Part shown: positions 34,930 to 46,280 of the stretch, in pieces
How the letters are laid out: the number at the start of each line of letters is the position of its first letter
Position numbering within the stretch: position 1 is the stretch's first letter
NCBI RefSeq assembly: GCF_003730115.1
Contig: NZ_RJVP01000002.1
Coordinates: forward strand, 186,001 to 250,000
DNA: 64,000 nt
From: Pseudomethylobacillus aquaticus
GTDB lineage: Bacteria; Pseudomonadota; Gammaproteobacteria; Burkholderiales; Methylophilaceae
Direction: 5' to 3'
Notes under the pieces: generated by a model
The model's database searches: none
What the model saw: the letters and a program-made list of their open reading frames with translations, nothing else
What the model was told of the DNA's origin: nothing
Position numbers and translations under genes: made by a program

Positions 34930-36222
34930 GTGGATCTGACCGCCTTGGAACAAATGTGCGCTGGGTATTGCGTCAAAATGTCTGAGCTGACGCGCAACCC
35001 GTCCAAAGTCAAACATGACGCTGGGATGAACCCGGTTGCGGTGATCTCGCGCAATACCACGGCGTTTTACCTGCTGGATCCGCAAGTCTATGAGGCCTTG
35101 CTGGCAGCTCTGGCAGAGAAGCGCGCCACGCCCGTGGCCCTTGCCAATCCTGCAGTTCAGAACGTTGAAAAACTCATCAACGATAACAGCATGACATTTG
35201 GCAATCTGCTGCCCAAGATGCTGCACAACGAGCAGTCACGCGTCAATCGAGGCGAGCTGGCCGAGAAAGCACTCAGAATCACGCACTACCGCATCGAAAA
35301 ATTTGTCCTGCCTTTCTTCAAGGACATGCAGATCGGCAATATCCAGATCGACAGCCTGCAAGCGTTCGTGAATCTGCTCAATGAAGAAAAACTGGGTGGC
35401 GTCTCCATAGGCCAGTACCTGGTGATCGTGCGCAAAGTGCTTAAATATGCACATTCCATGCGCTTTATCGATGCGCTGCCGCAATTTCCTACGGTTGAAG
35501 CCAAGCGTACCTCGCGTGGTGGTTTCACCTTGCCCGAGTATCACCAGCTGCTCAAGATGTCCTGGCGCATGCGCGGGGTGAGTTTCAAACAGCGCGCGCA
35601 TTACATCAACTTGCGCACCGAGGGCATAGACGAGGATTATCTGGTGATCACCAGCGAGATGCGCTGGTTGATCGGCTTCATGGTCAACAGTTTTGTGCGT
35701 CCAAGTGACTTGAGGTTGATGCAGCACAAACATGTCGAGATCGTGGAACGCGAGAACACCTACCTCAGATTGTCATTGCCCGAGACCAAAAAACACGACA
35801 AGCCCATCGTCACCATGCGTTGCGCGGTGGGCATCTACAGACGTTTGCAGCGCGATGCGAAAGCACGTGGCTTTGGCTCGCCTGACGATTATGTGTTTTT
35901 GCCGCAATTCACCAACCGTGTCTATGCACTGCGGGTGATGGGCTTTTTGTTCAACTGGCTGATGGAAGAGGTCGACATCAAACAGGGCCCGCACGGCATC
36001 GGGCGCAGCCTGTACAGCCTGCGCCATACCGCCATCACCTTCCGTCTATTGTATGGCGAGGGCATCGATGTGCTGACCCTGGCACGCAACGCACGCACCT
36101 CCGTTGAGATGATAGAGCGGCACTATGCGTCCACACTGAACGGTGAAATGAACGTGGATTTGATACAGAGCAAGCGCAGACGCAAGCCGGGCAAAAAAGA
36201 CCAGCTCAAACTGGCGCTTTGA
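34930..36222 (+). CDS. Tyrosine recombinase with a Phd/YefM-like N-terminal domain
   Basis: A 430-residue protein. Residues about 15-65 (MSELTRNPSKV, NPVAVISRNTTAFYLLDPQ, YEALL) match the StbD/Phd/YefM antitoxin fold in pattern. Residues 90-190 form a SAM-like core-binding domain, and 200-410 form the catalytic domain with R257 (FVRPSDLRLM), a lysine at 287-288, YSLRHT at 362-367 and the nucleophile Y399 (IERHYAS). All catalytic positions except the first box-II histidine (Tyr here, common in phage-type enzymes) are intact. GTG start with GGGG six bases upstream. It follows the broken porin, so it may have driven the local rearrangement. Confidence 0.88.
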   Translation: MDLTALEQMCAGYCVKMSELTRNPSKVKHDAGMNPVAVISRNTTAFYLLDPQVYEALLAALAEKRATPVALANPAVQNVEKLINDNSMTFGNLLPKMLHNEQSRVNRGELAEKALRITHYRIEKFVLPFFKDMQIGNIQIDSLQAFVNLLNEEKLGGVSIGQYLVIVRKVLKYAHSMRFIDALPQFPTVEAKRTSRGGFTLPEYHQLLKMSWRMRGVSFKQRAHYINLRTEGIDEDYLVITSEMRWLIGFMVNSFVRPSDLRLMQHKHVEIVERENTYLRLSLPETKKHDKPIVTMRCAVGIYRRLQRDAKARGFGSPDDYVFLPQFTNRVYALRVMGFLFNWLMEEVDIKQGPHGIGRSLYSLRHTAITFRLLYGEGIDVLTLARNARTSVEMIERHYASTLNGEMNVDLIQSKRRRKPGKKDQLKLAL

Positions 36223-36243
36223 GTGAGTCTGTCGCTGTCCTGT

Positions 36244-36801
36244 TCAGGGTGCCGTGTTAAGCCAGTCCAGCACCACTTGCGCATGCTGGTCCGGTGGAAA
36301 CACCGGGTAGAACACCTTGCTGATGACGCCCTCATCCACGATCAGCGTCAGCCTGCGGATCAGTTGCATGCCCTTCACTTCCAGCATGGGCAGGCGCAGC
36401 GCCTGACTGAAAGCCAGATCAGCATCACTGAGCAAAGCGAATGGCAGGTGCAAACGCGTCGCGGCTTCCGCTTGATATGCCGTCGTCTGGGTGCTCAGGC
36501 CGAACACCTGGATATGCAGGGCTTGCAGTTCGGCATGATGGTCGCGCAAGGCGCAACTTTGCGGGGTGCAGCCACGCGCGCCCGGGATCTGGTCCCAGCC
36601 GTCCGGCAGTGGCACGCCGGGCTGGCCGGTCATGGGGTAACAGTAAACGAGCAGCCGCTCCGGCAGGCTGGCCAAGGCGACCAGGCCGCCCTGTGTAGAA
36701 TTAAGTGCCACTTCCGGTAAGCGCATGCCGGGCAGGTGGTCACAAGCGCCATCAGCTACCGGTCGTGGTAGGTCGACCGGTAGCGAGGTCAGCACTTGCA
36801 T
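36244..36801 (-). CDS. Peroxiredoxin-like protein
   Basis: A 185-residue thioredoxin-fold protein of the AhpC/TSA group. The motif IPGARGCTPQSCALRDHH holds the peroxidatic cysteine (GCTPQSC) in an atypical, Bcp/Prx-like loop, preceded by VYCYPMTG. It would reduce hydroperoxides in the cytoplasm. It starts 33 bases after the AsmA stop and may be co-transcribed with it. Confidence 0.8.
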   Translation of the reverse strand: MQVLTSLPVDLPRPVADGACDHLPGMRLPEVALNSTQGGLVALASLPERLLVYCYPMTGQPGVPLPDGWDQIPGARGCTPQSCALRDHHAELQALHIQVFGLSTQTTAYQAEAATRLHLPFALLSDADLAFSQALRLPMLEVKGMQLIRRLTLIVDEGVISKVFYPVFPPDQHAQVVLDWLNTAP

Positions 36802-36834
36802 ATCGGGCTTTAGTGGTTCTCTGAACGCAGCAGA

Positions 36835-39800
36835 CTAGAAGCCCAGGATGTTGTTGAGCTTCTTTTTTACCTGATCTTCCGGTGTGGCAGGGGCCGGTGC
36901 AGGTTCTGCGGGGGCGGCTTCGGTAGGTGCTGGCGTGCCAGACTCCGTGCCTGCAGGCGCAGCTGCCGGTGCGGCCTTCTTGCCACCGATCAATGATTTC
37001 AGTGCGTCTTCCTTGCTGCCACCCAGCAGGCCTTTGACGGCCTCTGCTTTGTCCCCACCGACCTTGTCGATCAGCTGGCTCTTGGCAAAAGCGCTACCCA
37101 CGGCGGCGAAATCCATGCCGTACTTGGGTGCTGAGAAGGTACCGGTGAGCTTGACCGGGATGGTGAGCCCGTTCAGCGCCGCGAGATCATCGCCGCCCTG
37201 CCCTTTGAGCGAGGACACCACGGTAGGCTTGGCCAGGTAGTTGATGGTTTCCTTGCCTATGTCGATATCGCCTGCACCGGTGATACGGAACAGCGGCGCC
37301 TTCATGCTCAGATCGTCGTTATGCGCCACGCCGTTCTTGATGTTGAAGCTGGCCTTCATTTCGCTGAAATCGGTTTTCTTGCTCTGGTCTGCACCCAGCG
37401 TGTCCTGCCCCTTGAGCACGTTGAGCTTGTTCTTCACCCCGCGCAGTGTGCCAGCGATGTCGATGCCCTTCACGGCGCCATCGGCCAGGTTCAGCGCGGC
37501 AGTGCCATTCAGTGCCTGCTTGAGCGCGTTGACGCTGGCGCCCTGGGTGCTGACATCCAGCTTGAGGCTGCCTTTGCCGTCCAGCATGTCGTTATTGATG
37601 GCATCTGCCAGCAAGGGCCCGATGGTGATACCTTGCATGTCCTGCTTGAAGCTGATCACCGGCGTGCTGCGTGCATCCACCTTGAGGTTGCCCGCCATGG
37701 AGCCCTGGTACAGATTGGCGGCGAACGGTGACACATTCACCACACCGTCTGCGGCATTGAGGCCCACTTTGACATTGCTGGTCTTCACATTCGCCAGCTT
37801 GAGCGCGCCGATATTGGCTTCGCCGCTGGCATTAAACTTTTTTAGCGCGCTCAGATCGATAGGCGTGTCTTCTGCGGTCTTGGCGGCAGGTTTTGCCGTT
37901 TTGGCCGGGGCGGAGCTGTCTTTGGTGATGTAACGGTCAGCGTCCAGCTTGTCGATGTTCACATTGAAATTGAACACCGGGTTGGCGTAGCGCGTGATGC
38001 CAAGGTTGGCGTTGATCTGGCTGTCATCCACTTTGGCGGCCAGCGGGTTCAGGCTGAGTTTTTCGCCATCTGCCTTGAGGTCGATGCGGATGTTGGAAGA
38101 CTGGATCTCGCCATATTTGAGCGAGCCTATGCGCAGGCTGCCATTGGCGTTCAGCGCCTTCAGTGCGCTCAGGTCCAGTGGCTTGTCGTCGCCTGCCGTC
38201 TTGGCAGCAGGCTTGCTCTCGGCAGCGGCTGGTGCCGCGCTGACATAACGGTTGGCATCGATCTTGTCGATCTCGATGTCGAAGCTGTACAAGGGCTTGG
38301 CGAACTGGCTGATGGCCAGCATGCCCTTGATCTGCGAGTCATCCAGCTTGAGGCTGATCGGGTTGATGCTGAGCTTGCTGCCATCGGCCTTGACCGCCAG
38401 CGCCAGGTTGCTGATGCGGTACTGGTCGTAGAGGATGCTGCCCATGTTGACCTTGCCGTCCAGTTGCAACTGGCTTAGCGCGCTCAAGTCTGGTGCTTTG
38501 GCCGGGCCGCTGTCCTTGGCCGGTGCGGCTGCCGCGGTCTTGCTCGGCTTGCCCAGCAGTGCGTTGAGGTCCAGCTTGTCCGCATTCAGGTTGAACTTGA
38601 TGGCGGGGGTGGCAAAGCCGGCCACGTCCACATCCCCTTGCAGACGCGTGCTGTCCACATTGAGCGTGAACTGTGTATCGGCACGCTGCTGTTTCACATC
38701 GGCATGCAGTTTCACGGCAAAGTCACCCGCCAGTGCGCCCTTGGGCAGTGCCGGGTCCTTGATGTTGAGGGTGCCGGCCAGCTTGGGAATGTCGAACACC
38801 AGTTGTTCCAGATTGCCGTTGAACGGTGCCGAGAACTTGCCTGCCACATTGCGTGCGCCCTGTTTGGCAGTGAATTCGCCGTTGACGCCACTGCTTTGCA
38901 GGGTGGTCTGGGTGCCCTTCACATCGGCCAGCGTCAGCTTGGCCTGTACCGTGTCCTCGCCCTGCACCGCGTTCACCTCCGCACGGATGCCGCCACTGGT
39001 GAATTGTGCTGGCGTGCCGGCGATGTCGGCCAGCACCACCTTGGCGGTCACCGACTGTTTATCCTTTTGCTGGCTGAGGTTCAGCGTCGCTTCCTTGCCC
39101 AGCAACTGGTCTTTGCGCATCACCAGTTGTGGCGCGTCCAGGTCGGCCTTGATGCTGGCGCCATCACGCTTGCCGGCAACAGCCAGCTGGATGCGGTCTA
39201 CGATGAATTCCAGCTCCTGTGGTTTGGCGTCCACATTGCCGCTCAGTTTCACTTGCAGATCCTGGATGTCGTCCACAGCGCCGGTCACCAGCGCGTCCAG
39301 GCCCTGCACCACGAAATGTTGCTGTTCCGGGTCCGCCATGAAGTTGCCCTTGAGTTTCACATCGGCCAGCACCTTGGGCTGGCTGGCGGCTACGCTGAAA
39401 TTGGTGCTCAGGTCGAACGGTTTGGCCAGTGCCACTTCACCGGTCTTCAGGTTGAACTTGCTGATGCTGTATTCCGCTTTGGCTTGCAGGTCCTTGAAGC
39501 TCACTGCCGAATCACTGATCACGATGCCTTCCACATCGAACTTGATCTGCTCGGAGGGCTCTTCTTCCTCTTTGCTGAGCAGGTCATCAAAGTTGAAGCT
39601 GCCATCTTCGTTGCGCACGATGTTGGCCTGTGCCCCGTCCACATAGACGGTGTCCACCACCAGTTGCTTGGCCAGCAGCGGCAGCAGTGCCAGCGACACC
39701 TTGAGGCCGTTGACCGAGGCGAACTGCTTGTCGCTGTTGTGCTCGGAGATGGAGATCCTGCCGAGGTCGGCACCTATCTTGGGCCAGAAGGCCAGTTTGA

Positions 39801-39969
39801 TATCACCTTCGATATTGAGCGTGCGCTGCTTCTTGTCCTGCACCAGCTTCACGATCATGGGCTTGTAATCGTTGGGGTTGAAGGTGACAGCCACCACGGC
39901 GACCAGTGCCACGACCACCAGCACCACGCTGGCGACGGCGATCAGAGCGTATTTGACGTATTTATTCAT
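36835..39969 (-). CDS. AsmA family protein
   Basis: A 1044-residue envelope protein with an N-terminal membrane anchor (about 5-28), the AsmA N-terminal block (FNPNDYKPMIVKLVQDKKQRTLNIEGDIKLAFWPKIGADLG) and a C-terminal AsmA-2 domain. Between them, about three copies of a 110-residue module recur (DLSALKALNANGSLRIGSLK, DDSQINANLGITRYANPVF, IDKLDADRYI). The last 45 residues are an Ala/Pro-rich linker. AsmA-like proteins are thought to move phospholipids between membranes. ATG at 39969 has GAGG upstream. Confidence 0.9.
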   Translation of the reverse strand: MNKYVKYALIAVASVVLVVVALVAVVAVTFNPNDYKPMIVKLVQDKKQRTLNIEGDIKLAFWPKIGADLGRISISEHNSDKQFASVNGLKVSLALLPLLAKQLVVDTVYVDGAQANIVRNEDGSFNFDDLLSKEEEEPSEQIKFDVEGIVISDSAVSFKDLQAKAEYSISKFNLKTGEVALAKPFDLSTNFSVAASQPKVLADVKLKGNFMADPEQQHFVVQGLDALVTGAVDDIQDLQVKLSGNVDAKPQELEFIVDRIQLAVAGKRDGASIKADLDAPQLVMRKDQLLGKEATLNLSQQKDKQSVTAKVVLADIAGTPAQFTSGGIRAEVNAVQGEDTVQAKLTLADVKGTQTTLQSSGVNGEFTAKQGARNVAGKFSAPFNGNLEQLVFDIPKLAGTLNIKDPALPKGALAGDFAVKLHADVKQQRADTQFTLNVDSTRLQGDVDVAGFATPAIKFNLNADKLDLNALLGKPSKTAAAAPAKDSGPAKAPDLSALSQLQLDGKVNMGSILYDQYRISNLALAVKADGSKLSINPISLKLDDSQIKGMLAISQFAKPLYSFDIEIDKIDANRYVSAAPAAAESKPAAKTAGDDKPLDLSALKALNANGSLRIGSLKYGEIQSSNIRIDLKADGEKLSLNPLAAKVDDSQINANLGITRYANPVFNFNVNIDKLDADRYITKDSSAPAKTAKPAAKTAEDTPIDLSALKKFNASGEANIGALKLANVKTSNVKVGLNAADGVVNVSPFAANLYQGSMAGNLKVDARSTPVISFKQDMQGITIGPLLADAINNDMLDGKGSLKLDVSTQGASVNALKQALNGTAALNLADGAVKGIDIAGTLRGVKNKLNVLKGQDTLGADQSKKTDFSEMKASFNIKNGVAHNDDLSMKAPLFRITGAGDIDIGKETINYLAKPTVVSSLKGQGGDDLAALNGLTIPVKLTGTFSAPKYGMDFAAVGSAFAKSQLIDKVGGDKAEAVKGLLGGSKEDALKSLIGGKKAAPAAAPAGTESGTPAPTEAAPAEPAPAPATPEDQVKKKLNNILGF

Positions 39970-40038
39970 GAGCAACCTCGTTTCAGGGGGCGACCCGTAC
40001 AGAGCCGGGTCATGGCGCGGTCTGGATGAGCGCCTGGC

Positions 40039-40671
40039 TTAATTGCCGAACTGGAAGTATTGCAACGCTTCGTTACCAAGATAGTACAGTGCAAGAAAGA
40101 ACAATGAGAAATATACAACCGTCACCACCAGCCAGCCAAATGCGATGATGATCATCAGGCCGTCCCGTTCCATGTGCGCGAACGCATAGAACAGCACGGC
40201 CAGGCCGGGTACCAGGTTGTTGAGCGGTAACACGCCGAACGGGATGGCCATCAGCAGGCCAGCCGCCATCAGGATGAAAGCCCCTATCTTCTGGCCTCTG
40301 CGACCGTCCACCAGGTGCACCATGCGCTCACGCGTGAAGCGGTGACAGAAGTTGACGATGCGCACACTCACCGAGGCCAGCACCGACCAGGTCTTTTCGT
40401 TCATGCTGATGGCGCGCACCTTTTGCGGCAGGCGCGGTGATTCATGCCCACGCCACATCTGCCAGCCCAGGGTGGCGAAGGTGATGCCGCCCAGCACCGT
40501 GATCGGCCCCAGCGGCAGCGGTTGCAGGAACGGCAATACCAGGATCAGCGATATCAAGGCAAAGGCGGTGCGGTCCAGGCTGTCCAGTGCTTCACCCAGC
40601 GTCAGTGGCTGCAGTTTGGACTGCTCGGCAAAACGCAGCAGGGTGGCCACCAGTTCATCATAACTTTTCAT
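40039..40671 (-). CDS. ExoD family membrane protein
   Basis: A 210-residue membrane protein with four to five hydrophobic helices. The blocks LTLGEALDSLDRTAFALISLILVLPFLQPLPLG and GLLMAIPFGVLPLNNLVPGLAVLFYAFAHMERDG are typical of ExoD. In Rhizobium ExoD affects exopolysaccharide production, but its reaction is unknown. Its ATG overlaps the uppP stop (TGATG), so the two are coupled. Confidence 0.88.
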   Translation of the reverse strand: MKSYDELVATLLRFAEQSKLQPLTLGEALDSLDRTAFALISLILVLPFLQPLPLGPITVLGGITFATLGWQMWRGHESPRLPQKVRAISMNEKTWSVLASVSVRIVNFCHRFTRERMVHLVDGRRGQKIGAFILMAAGLLMAIPFGVLPLNNLVPGLAVLFYAFAHMERDGLMIIIAFGWLVVTVVYFSLFFLALYYLGNEALQYFQFGN

Positions 40672-41492
40672 CAAAATTCCCAGAAATAGGCCAACACCAG
40701 TAGGCCAAATACGATGCGATACCAGGCGAACACACGGAAATCATGCTGCGCCACATAGCGCAGCAAGGTCTTCACCGCGACCAGCGCGGCCAGAAATGCG
40801 GTGATAAAGCCCACCGCGATCGCGGCGACATCCTCGGCGCCCAGCAGGTGCCAGCTTTTCAGCAGGTCATAGCCGGTGGCGGCGCACATGATGGGGATGG
40901 CGACAAAGAAGGAGAACTCGGTCGCCGCCTGACGCGACAGGCCGGAGGCCATGCCACCCAGGATGGTCGCGCCTGCGCGTGACACGCCGGGCACCAGCGA
41001 CAATGCCTGGAAACAGCCGATCTGCAGCGCCTGTTTTGCCGTCATGTGCTCCACACTGGCGGTGCGCATGCGGATCACCCCCTGCGGGTTGGCAGCGCTG
41101 CGTTCCACGGCGAGGATGACCAGGCCGCCCAGGATCAGTGCCACGGCCACGGTCACGGGTGAAAACAGATAGACCTTGATCAGGTCATGGAAGGCCAGCC
41201 CGAGCAGGGCTGCAGGCAGGAAAGCCAGCGCCACGTGCAGGGCGAAGCGCTGTGCTCCCAGATCGCTGCCCAGCCGGGTGGCCACGTTACCGAGGCGTGC
41301 GCGGTATTCCCAGCAGATGGCGAGGATGGCGCCCAGCTGGATCACGATCTTGAACACCTTGCTGTTCTCATCGTTGAAACCGATGAGATCGCCAACGATG
41401 ATAAGGTGACCGGTGCTGCTGACCGGCAGGAATTCGGTTGCGCCTTCCACCAGCCCCAGGATCAGGGCTTTGAGCAATAACAGGAGGTCCAT
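40671..41492 (-). CDS. uppP: Undecaprenyl-diphosphatase
   Basis: A 273-residue integral membrane phosphatase that recycles undecaprenyl phosphate for cell-wall synthesis. Signature blocks are [20 protein letters not shown] at the N-terminus and [30 protein letters not shown] in the middle, carrying the catalytic Glu, Ser and Arg residues. Eight helices are expected. Overexpression gives bacitracin resistance in other bacteria. Confidence 0.96.
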   Translation of the reverse strand: MDLLLLLKALILGLVEGATEFLPVSSTGHLIIVGDLIGFNDENSKVFKIVIQLGAILAICWEYRARLGNVATRLGSDLGAQRFALHVALAFLPAALLGLAFHDLIKVYLFSPVTVAVALILGGLVILAVERSAANPQGVIRMRTASVEHMTAKQALQIGCFQALSLVPGVSRAGATILGGMASGLSRQAATEFSFFVAIPIMCAATGYDLLKSWHLLGAEDVAAIAVGFITAFLAALVAVKTLLRYVAQHDFRVFAWYRIVFGLLVLAYFWEF

Positions 41493-41522
41493 GCGGCTTT
41501 CTTGATTGGCTTCTTGAGTGGA

Positions 41523-41921
41523 TCAGCTTTTGAACAGGCGCAGGCCCTGCATCAGCATGGCAGCCTGATTGCCCGGCAGCTTGCCATCCGGCGACAGTTT
41601 GTCGATGACCAAAGGCAGGTGTTTGGCCATGCGGCTCATGACCTGGCTTTCCGGCAGTTCGAACTCGCTGGCCATCTTGGTCACGCCCTCTGCGCCGAAC
41701 ACCGTGCGGATGTCTTCCGGTTTCAATGCGATGTTGTCACCCACTGCCAGCCAGGAATCCACCTGCGCGCTGAAGCCGCTGCTGCGGAAACGTTCCAGCA
41801 GGCCGTCTACGCCGCCGTAATCGCGCAGCAGTTTCCAGCCCAGCAGGATCTGCGCCTGCTTGGCCGGATCGTCGCTGACCTGACGCGCCACGGAGCTGGC
41901 GATGCTATCGAGTATGCCCAT
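41523..41921 (-). CDS. YidB-family (DUF937) protein
   Basis: A 132-residue protein matching the YidB/DUF937 family: GLLERFRSSGFSAQVDSWLAVGDNIALKPEDIRTVFG is diagnostic. The function is unknown. It lies between uppP and the pseudouridine synthase, all on the - strand, with short gaps. Confidence 0.85.
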   Translation of the reverse strand: MGILDSIASSVARQVSDDPAKQAQILLGWKLLRDYGGVDGLLERFRSSGFSAQVDSWLAVGDNIALKPEDIRTVFGAEGVTKMASEFELPESQVMSRMAKHLPLVIDKLSPDGKLPGNQAAMLMQGLRLFKS

Positions 41922-41937
41922 CTCGCTACTTTCATGA

Positions 41938-43230
41938 TCAAAATCGTTCGCCCTGGCGCAGGTAGCGCCATTGGCCTGGGGGCAGCTTGCCCAAGGTCAC
42001 GCTGCCGATGCGCACCCGCTTCAGGCCCACCACGTGCAGACCGACCAGTTCGCACATGCGGCGGATCTGACGCTTGCGGCCTTCACGCAACACAAAGCGC
42101 AGCTGGTCTTCATTCTGCCAGGACACCTTGGCGGGCTTGAGCTCCACGCCGTCCAGCGACAGGCCGTGATTGAGCTTGCGCATGCCCTGTTCGGACAGCT
42201 CGCCCTCGACACGGACCAGATATTCTTTTTCGGTGGTGGAGTCTTCACCGATCAGCTGGCGCGCCACACGCCCATCCTGCGTCAGTACCAGCAGGCCGGT
42301 GGAATCGATATCCAGCCGCCCGGCGGGCGCCAGGCCTTTGAGGAAGCCGCGCTGGAACACCTTGTCGACCGGATCTTCTTCCCATTGGTTATCCGGGTGT
42401 ATCAGCACGATGGCAGGCTCGTAGCCGTCTTCCGCCTGACCCGACACATAGCCCACCGGCTTGTTGAGCAGGATGGTGACGATCTCGGATTGATGTTGTT
42501 GCGCCTGTTTGCTCACTTCGATGTTGGCATCCGGACTGATGCGGGTACCCAGCGTGTCCACCACGGCACCGTCCACTTTTACCCAGCCATTGACGATCCA
42601 CTCATCGGCTTCCCGGCGCGAGCATAAACCCAGCTCGGCCATGCGCTTGGAAAGACGTGGCAGGTCGGGCTGGCTGGCAACCGGCTTGGGCGCGAACATG
42701 GGGTTACTGGCCCGGTCCTGATTGAAGCTGCCCTGCTCGAAACCGTCACGTGCCTTGCCGCCACGGCGTGGCGTATCGCGGCCTTGTGCCGGGTCTTTTG
42801 CATGCGCTTGTGCGGCACGACGCTGGAACGGGCTGCGCTCATCACGGCCAGGTTCTGGCTGGCGGCGCTCTGATTGCTGGCGCTCTGATTGCTGGCGCTC
42901 TGGATTGCCACGCGACTGCCGGTCGCGTGTCTCCGTGTTGCGTTTGTTGCCATCGATCTGGATACCGCGCGCCGGTGCCTGGCGACTGTCCGGTGTGGCC
43001 GATTTCGGCTGTCTTGCTGAATATGGGCGCGGCTCGGCATCACGGGTACGTGCCGGGCGGCTTTGTTCGGTGGCGCGTGGCTTGGCAGCAGGGGCGGCAC
43101 CGGGCACCGGGGCGGTTGCTTTGACGGGTGGTGTCAGGCGCGAACGTTTTGCCGGGTCGCCGCGACGTACCGGCTTGTGGGTGGCGCTGTCAGCAGGCGC
43201 TGATTTTCCAGGGAGTTTGAGTGTGGTCAC
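41938..43230 (-). CDS. RluB/RluF-type 23S rRNA pseudouridine synthase with a long disordered head
   Basis: A 430-residue protein. Residues 1-190 are low-complexity, rich in Arg, Pro, Gln and Ser (with [13 protein letters not shown]), probably disordered and RNA-binding. An S4 domain follows ([29 protein letters not shown]), then the RsuA-family catalytic domain with the Asp in [17 protein letters not shown] and the C-terminal [17 protein letters not shown]. It converts a uridine in rRNA to pseudouridine. Family members with large disordered extensions are common in betaproteobacteria. Confidence 0.88.
   Translation of the reverse strand: MTTLKLPGKSAPADSATHKPVRRGDPAKRSRLTPPVKATAPVPGAAPAAKPRATEQSRPARTRDAEPRPYSARQPKSATPDSRQAPARGIQIDGNKRNTETRDRQSRGNPERQQSERQQSERRQPEPGRDERSPFQRRAAQAHAKDPAQGRDTPRRGGKARDGFEQGSFNQDRASNPMFAPKPVASQPDLPRLSKRMAELGLCSRREADEWIVNGWVKVDGAVVDTLGTRISPDANIEVSKQAQQHQSEIVTILLNKPVGYVSGQAEDGYEPAIVLIHPDNQWEEDPVDKVFQRGFLKGLAPAGRLDIDSTGLLVLTQDGRVARQLIGEDSTTEKEYLVRVEGELSEQGMRKLNHGLSLDGVELKPAKVSWQNEDQLRFVLREGRKRQIRRMCELVGLHVVGLKRVRIGSVTLGKLPPGQWRYLRQGERF
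42866..42910. repeat. 15-bp tandem repeat inside the pseudouridine synthase gene
   Basis: CGCTCTGATTGCTGG occurs twice in direct tandem (42866-42880, 42881-42895) and a third degenerate copy follows. It encodes the repeated Ser-Glu-Arg-Gln-Gln block and keeps the reading frame, so length variation would be tolerated. Confidence 0.7.
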
Positions 43231-43315
43231 GGCGTACTTTCTTGAATGGCTTCATTTTACAGCGCATCCCCGCTAACCGCGAATTTCTTATTTTCAGCAA
43301 ATAACTTCACGAGTA

Positions 43316-43333
43316 TTATAACTATTGTTATAA
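43316..43333. promoter_or_regulatory. Operator-like inverted repeat before the toxin-antitoxin genes
   Basis: TTATAAC-TATT-GTTATAA is a perfect inverted repeat 20 bases upstream of the antitoxin ATG. AbrB-type antitoxins bind such AT-rich palindromes to control their own operon. Confidence 0.7.
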
Positions 43334-43352
43334 CTTTATTGGAAAGCCAGAC

Positions 43353-43577
43353 ATGACCACACTAAAACTGACACAGATCGGTAATTCGCTGGGCGTGATC
43401 CTGCCCAAAGAGTTACTGGGTAAATTCAAGCTGGAAAAAGGTGACGAGTTGATCGTTAGCGAAAGCCCCGATGGATTCAACCTGATCCCGCATGATTCAG
43501 AGTTTGAAAAAGAACTAAAGGCAGCAGAAAAAATCATGCGTAAGCGCCGTAACGTGCTGCGAGAGCTGGCTAAATGA
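43353..43577 (+). CDS. AbrB/MazE-like antitoxin
   Basis: A 74-residue protein with a SpoVT-AbrB swapped-hairpin DNA-binding domain (LTQIGNSLGVILPKELLGKFKLEKGDELIV) and a charged helical tail (EKELKAAEKIMRKRRNVLRELAK) likely to wrap the toxin. It overlaps the toxin gene by four bases (ATGA), the usual antitoxin-first order. Confidence 0.9.
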   Translation: MTTLKLTQIGNSLGVILPKELLGKFKLEKGDELIVSESPDGFNLIPHDSEFEKELKAAEKIMRKRRNVLRELAK

Positions 43578-43969
43578 CGGATGTAGATTGGCACTGGGTC
43601 AGTGAGTTGCTCGCTTTAACTATTCATGACAGGCAGCTTTCAGAGCATGGTGGCCGGTCGGGTATACGCGATAAGAATATGCTGGAATCTGCACTCGCCA
43701 GACCAAAAAATCTGAGTTTGTACGGCACTCCGGATGCGGCTCAACTTGCTGCATCCTATGGTTATGGCATCGCAAACAATCATCCATTTATTGATGGAAA
43801 TAAGCTTACGGCGTTTGTGGCGTGCGAATTGTTTCTTGATCTGAATGGCTGGGAGTTAACGGCCAGTGACGTGAACTGTGTATTGGTGATGATGGATGTT
43901 GCTGCTGGAGAAATCAGCGAGGAGGCGTTTGCTGAATGGATACGCCGCAACTCGGTAATTACAAAATAA
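43574..43969 (+). CDS. Doc-family toxin with an altered Fic motif
   Basis: A 131-residue Doc/Fic protein. Doc toxins phosphorylate EF-Tu. The central motif is normally HxFxDGNKRTA; here it reads HPFIDGNKLTA, with H70, D74, N76 and K77 kept but the arginine replaced by L78 (codon CTT, one base from CGT). The arginine contacts ATP phosphates, so activity may be reduced or lost. Otherwise length and fold blocks (LALTIHDRQLSEHGG, LESALARPKN) are normal. Confidence 0.88.
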   Translation: MTDVDWHWVSELLALTIHDRQLSEHGGRSGIRDKNMLESALARPKNLSLYGTPDAAQLAASYGYGIANNHPFIDGNKLTAFVACELFLDLNGWELTASDVNCVLVMMDVAAGEISEEAFAEWIRRNSVITK

Positions 43970-43996
43970 AACAGCCAGCGATGCTGGCTGTTTTAT
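43966..43996. terminator. Bidirectional terminator between the Doc gene and thiC
   Basis: ATAAAACAGCCAGC pairs with GCTGGCTGTTTTAT (14 bp, loop GAT), A/T-rich on both outer arms. Confidence 0.9.
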
Positions 43997-44014
43997 CGAA
44001 AGTGGACGTTCGAA

Positions 44015-46138
<2,124 letters not shown>

Positions 46139-46159
<21 letters not shown>

Positions 46160-46231
46160 TACGGCGGCATCACCCGCATCAGGTTCGAAGGGTATTTCTC
46201 ACTGCATGCAGCTGCATACAGACCCCTAGCA
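46139..46231 (-). promoter_or_regulatory. TPP riboswitch (THI element)
   Basis: The - strand reads GGGGTCTG, then TGAGAAATACCC, GAACCTGATGCGGGTGATGCC and CGTAGGGAAGC, the conserved core of TPP aptamers in the right order. It lies at the 5' end of the thiC leader, about 230-320 bases before the start codon. TPP binding should reduce thiC expression. Confidence 0.95.
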
Positions 46232-46239
46232 ATGGCTGG

Positions 46240-46268
46240 AAGTTACGCTAAAACGGTTCTTTAATCAA
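46240..46268 (-). promoter_or_regulatory. thiC promoter
   Basis: On the - strand TTGATT and TAACTT are separated by 17 bases, and the predicted transcription start falls a few bases before the TPP aptamer. Confidence 0.7.
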
Positions 46269-46280
46269 GCGAATGCAGGC

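Noticed and set aside
38638-40029. 463-codon open frame on the + strand, antisense to AsmA
   Set aside because: It is a shadow of the GC-rich AsmA gene, has no recognisable domain and lacks a ribosome site. The same holds for long frames opposite metH (8799-9986, 10155-11507) and mpl (6548-7744).
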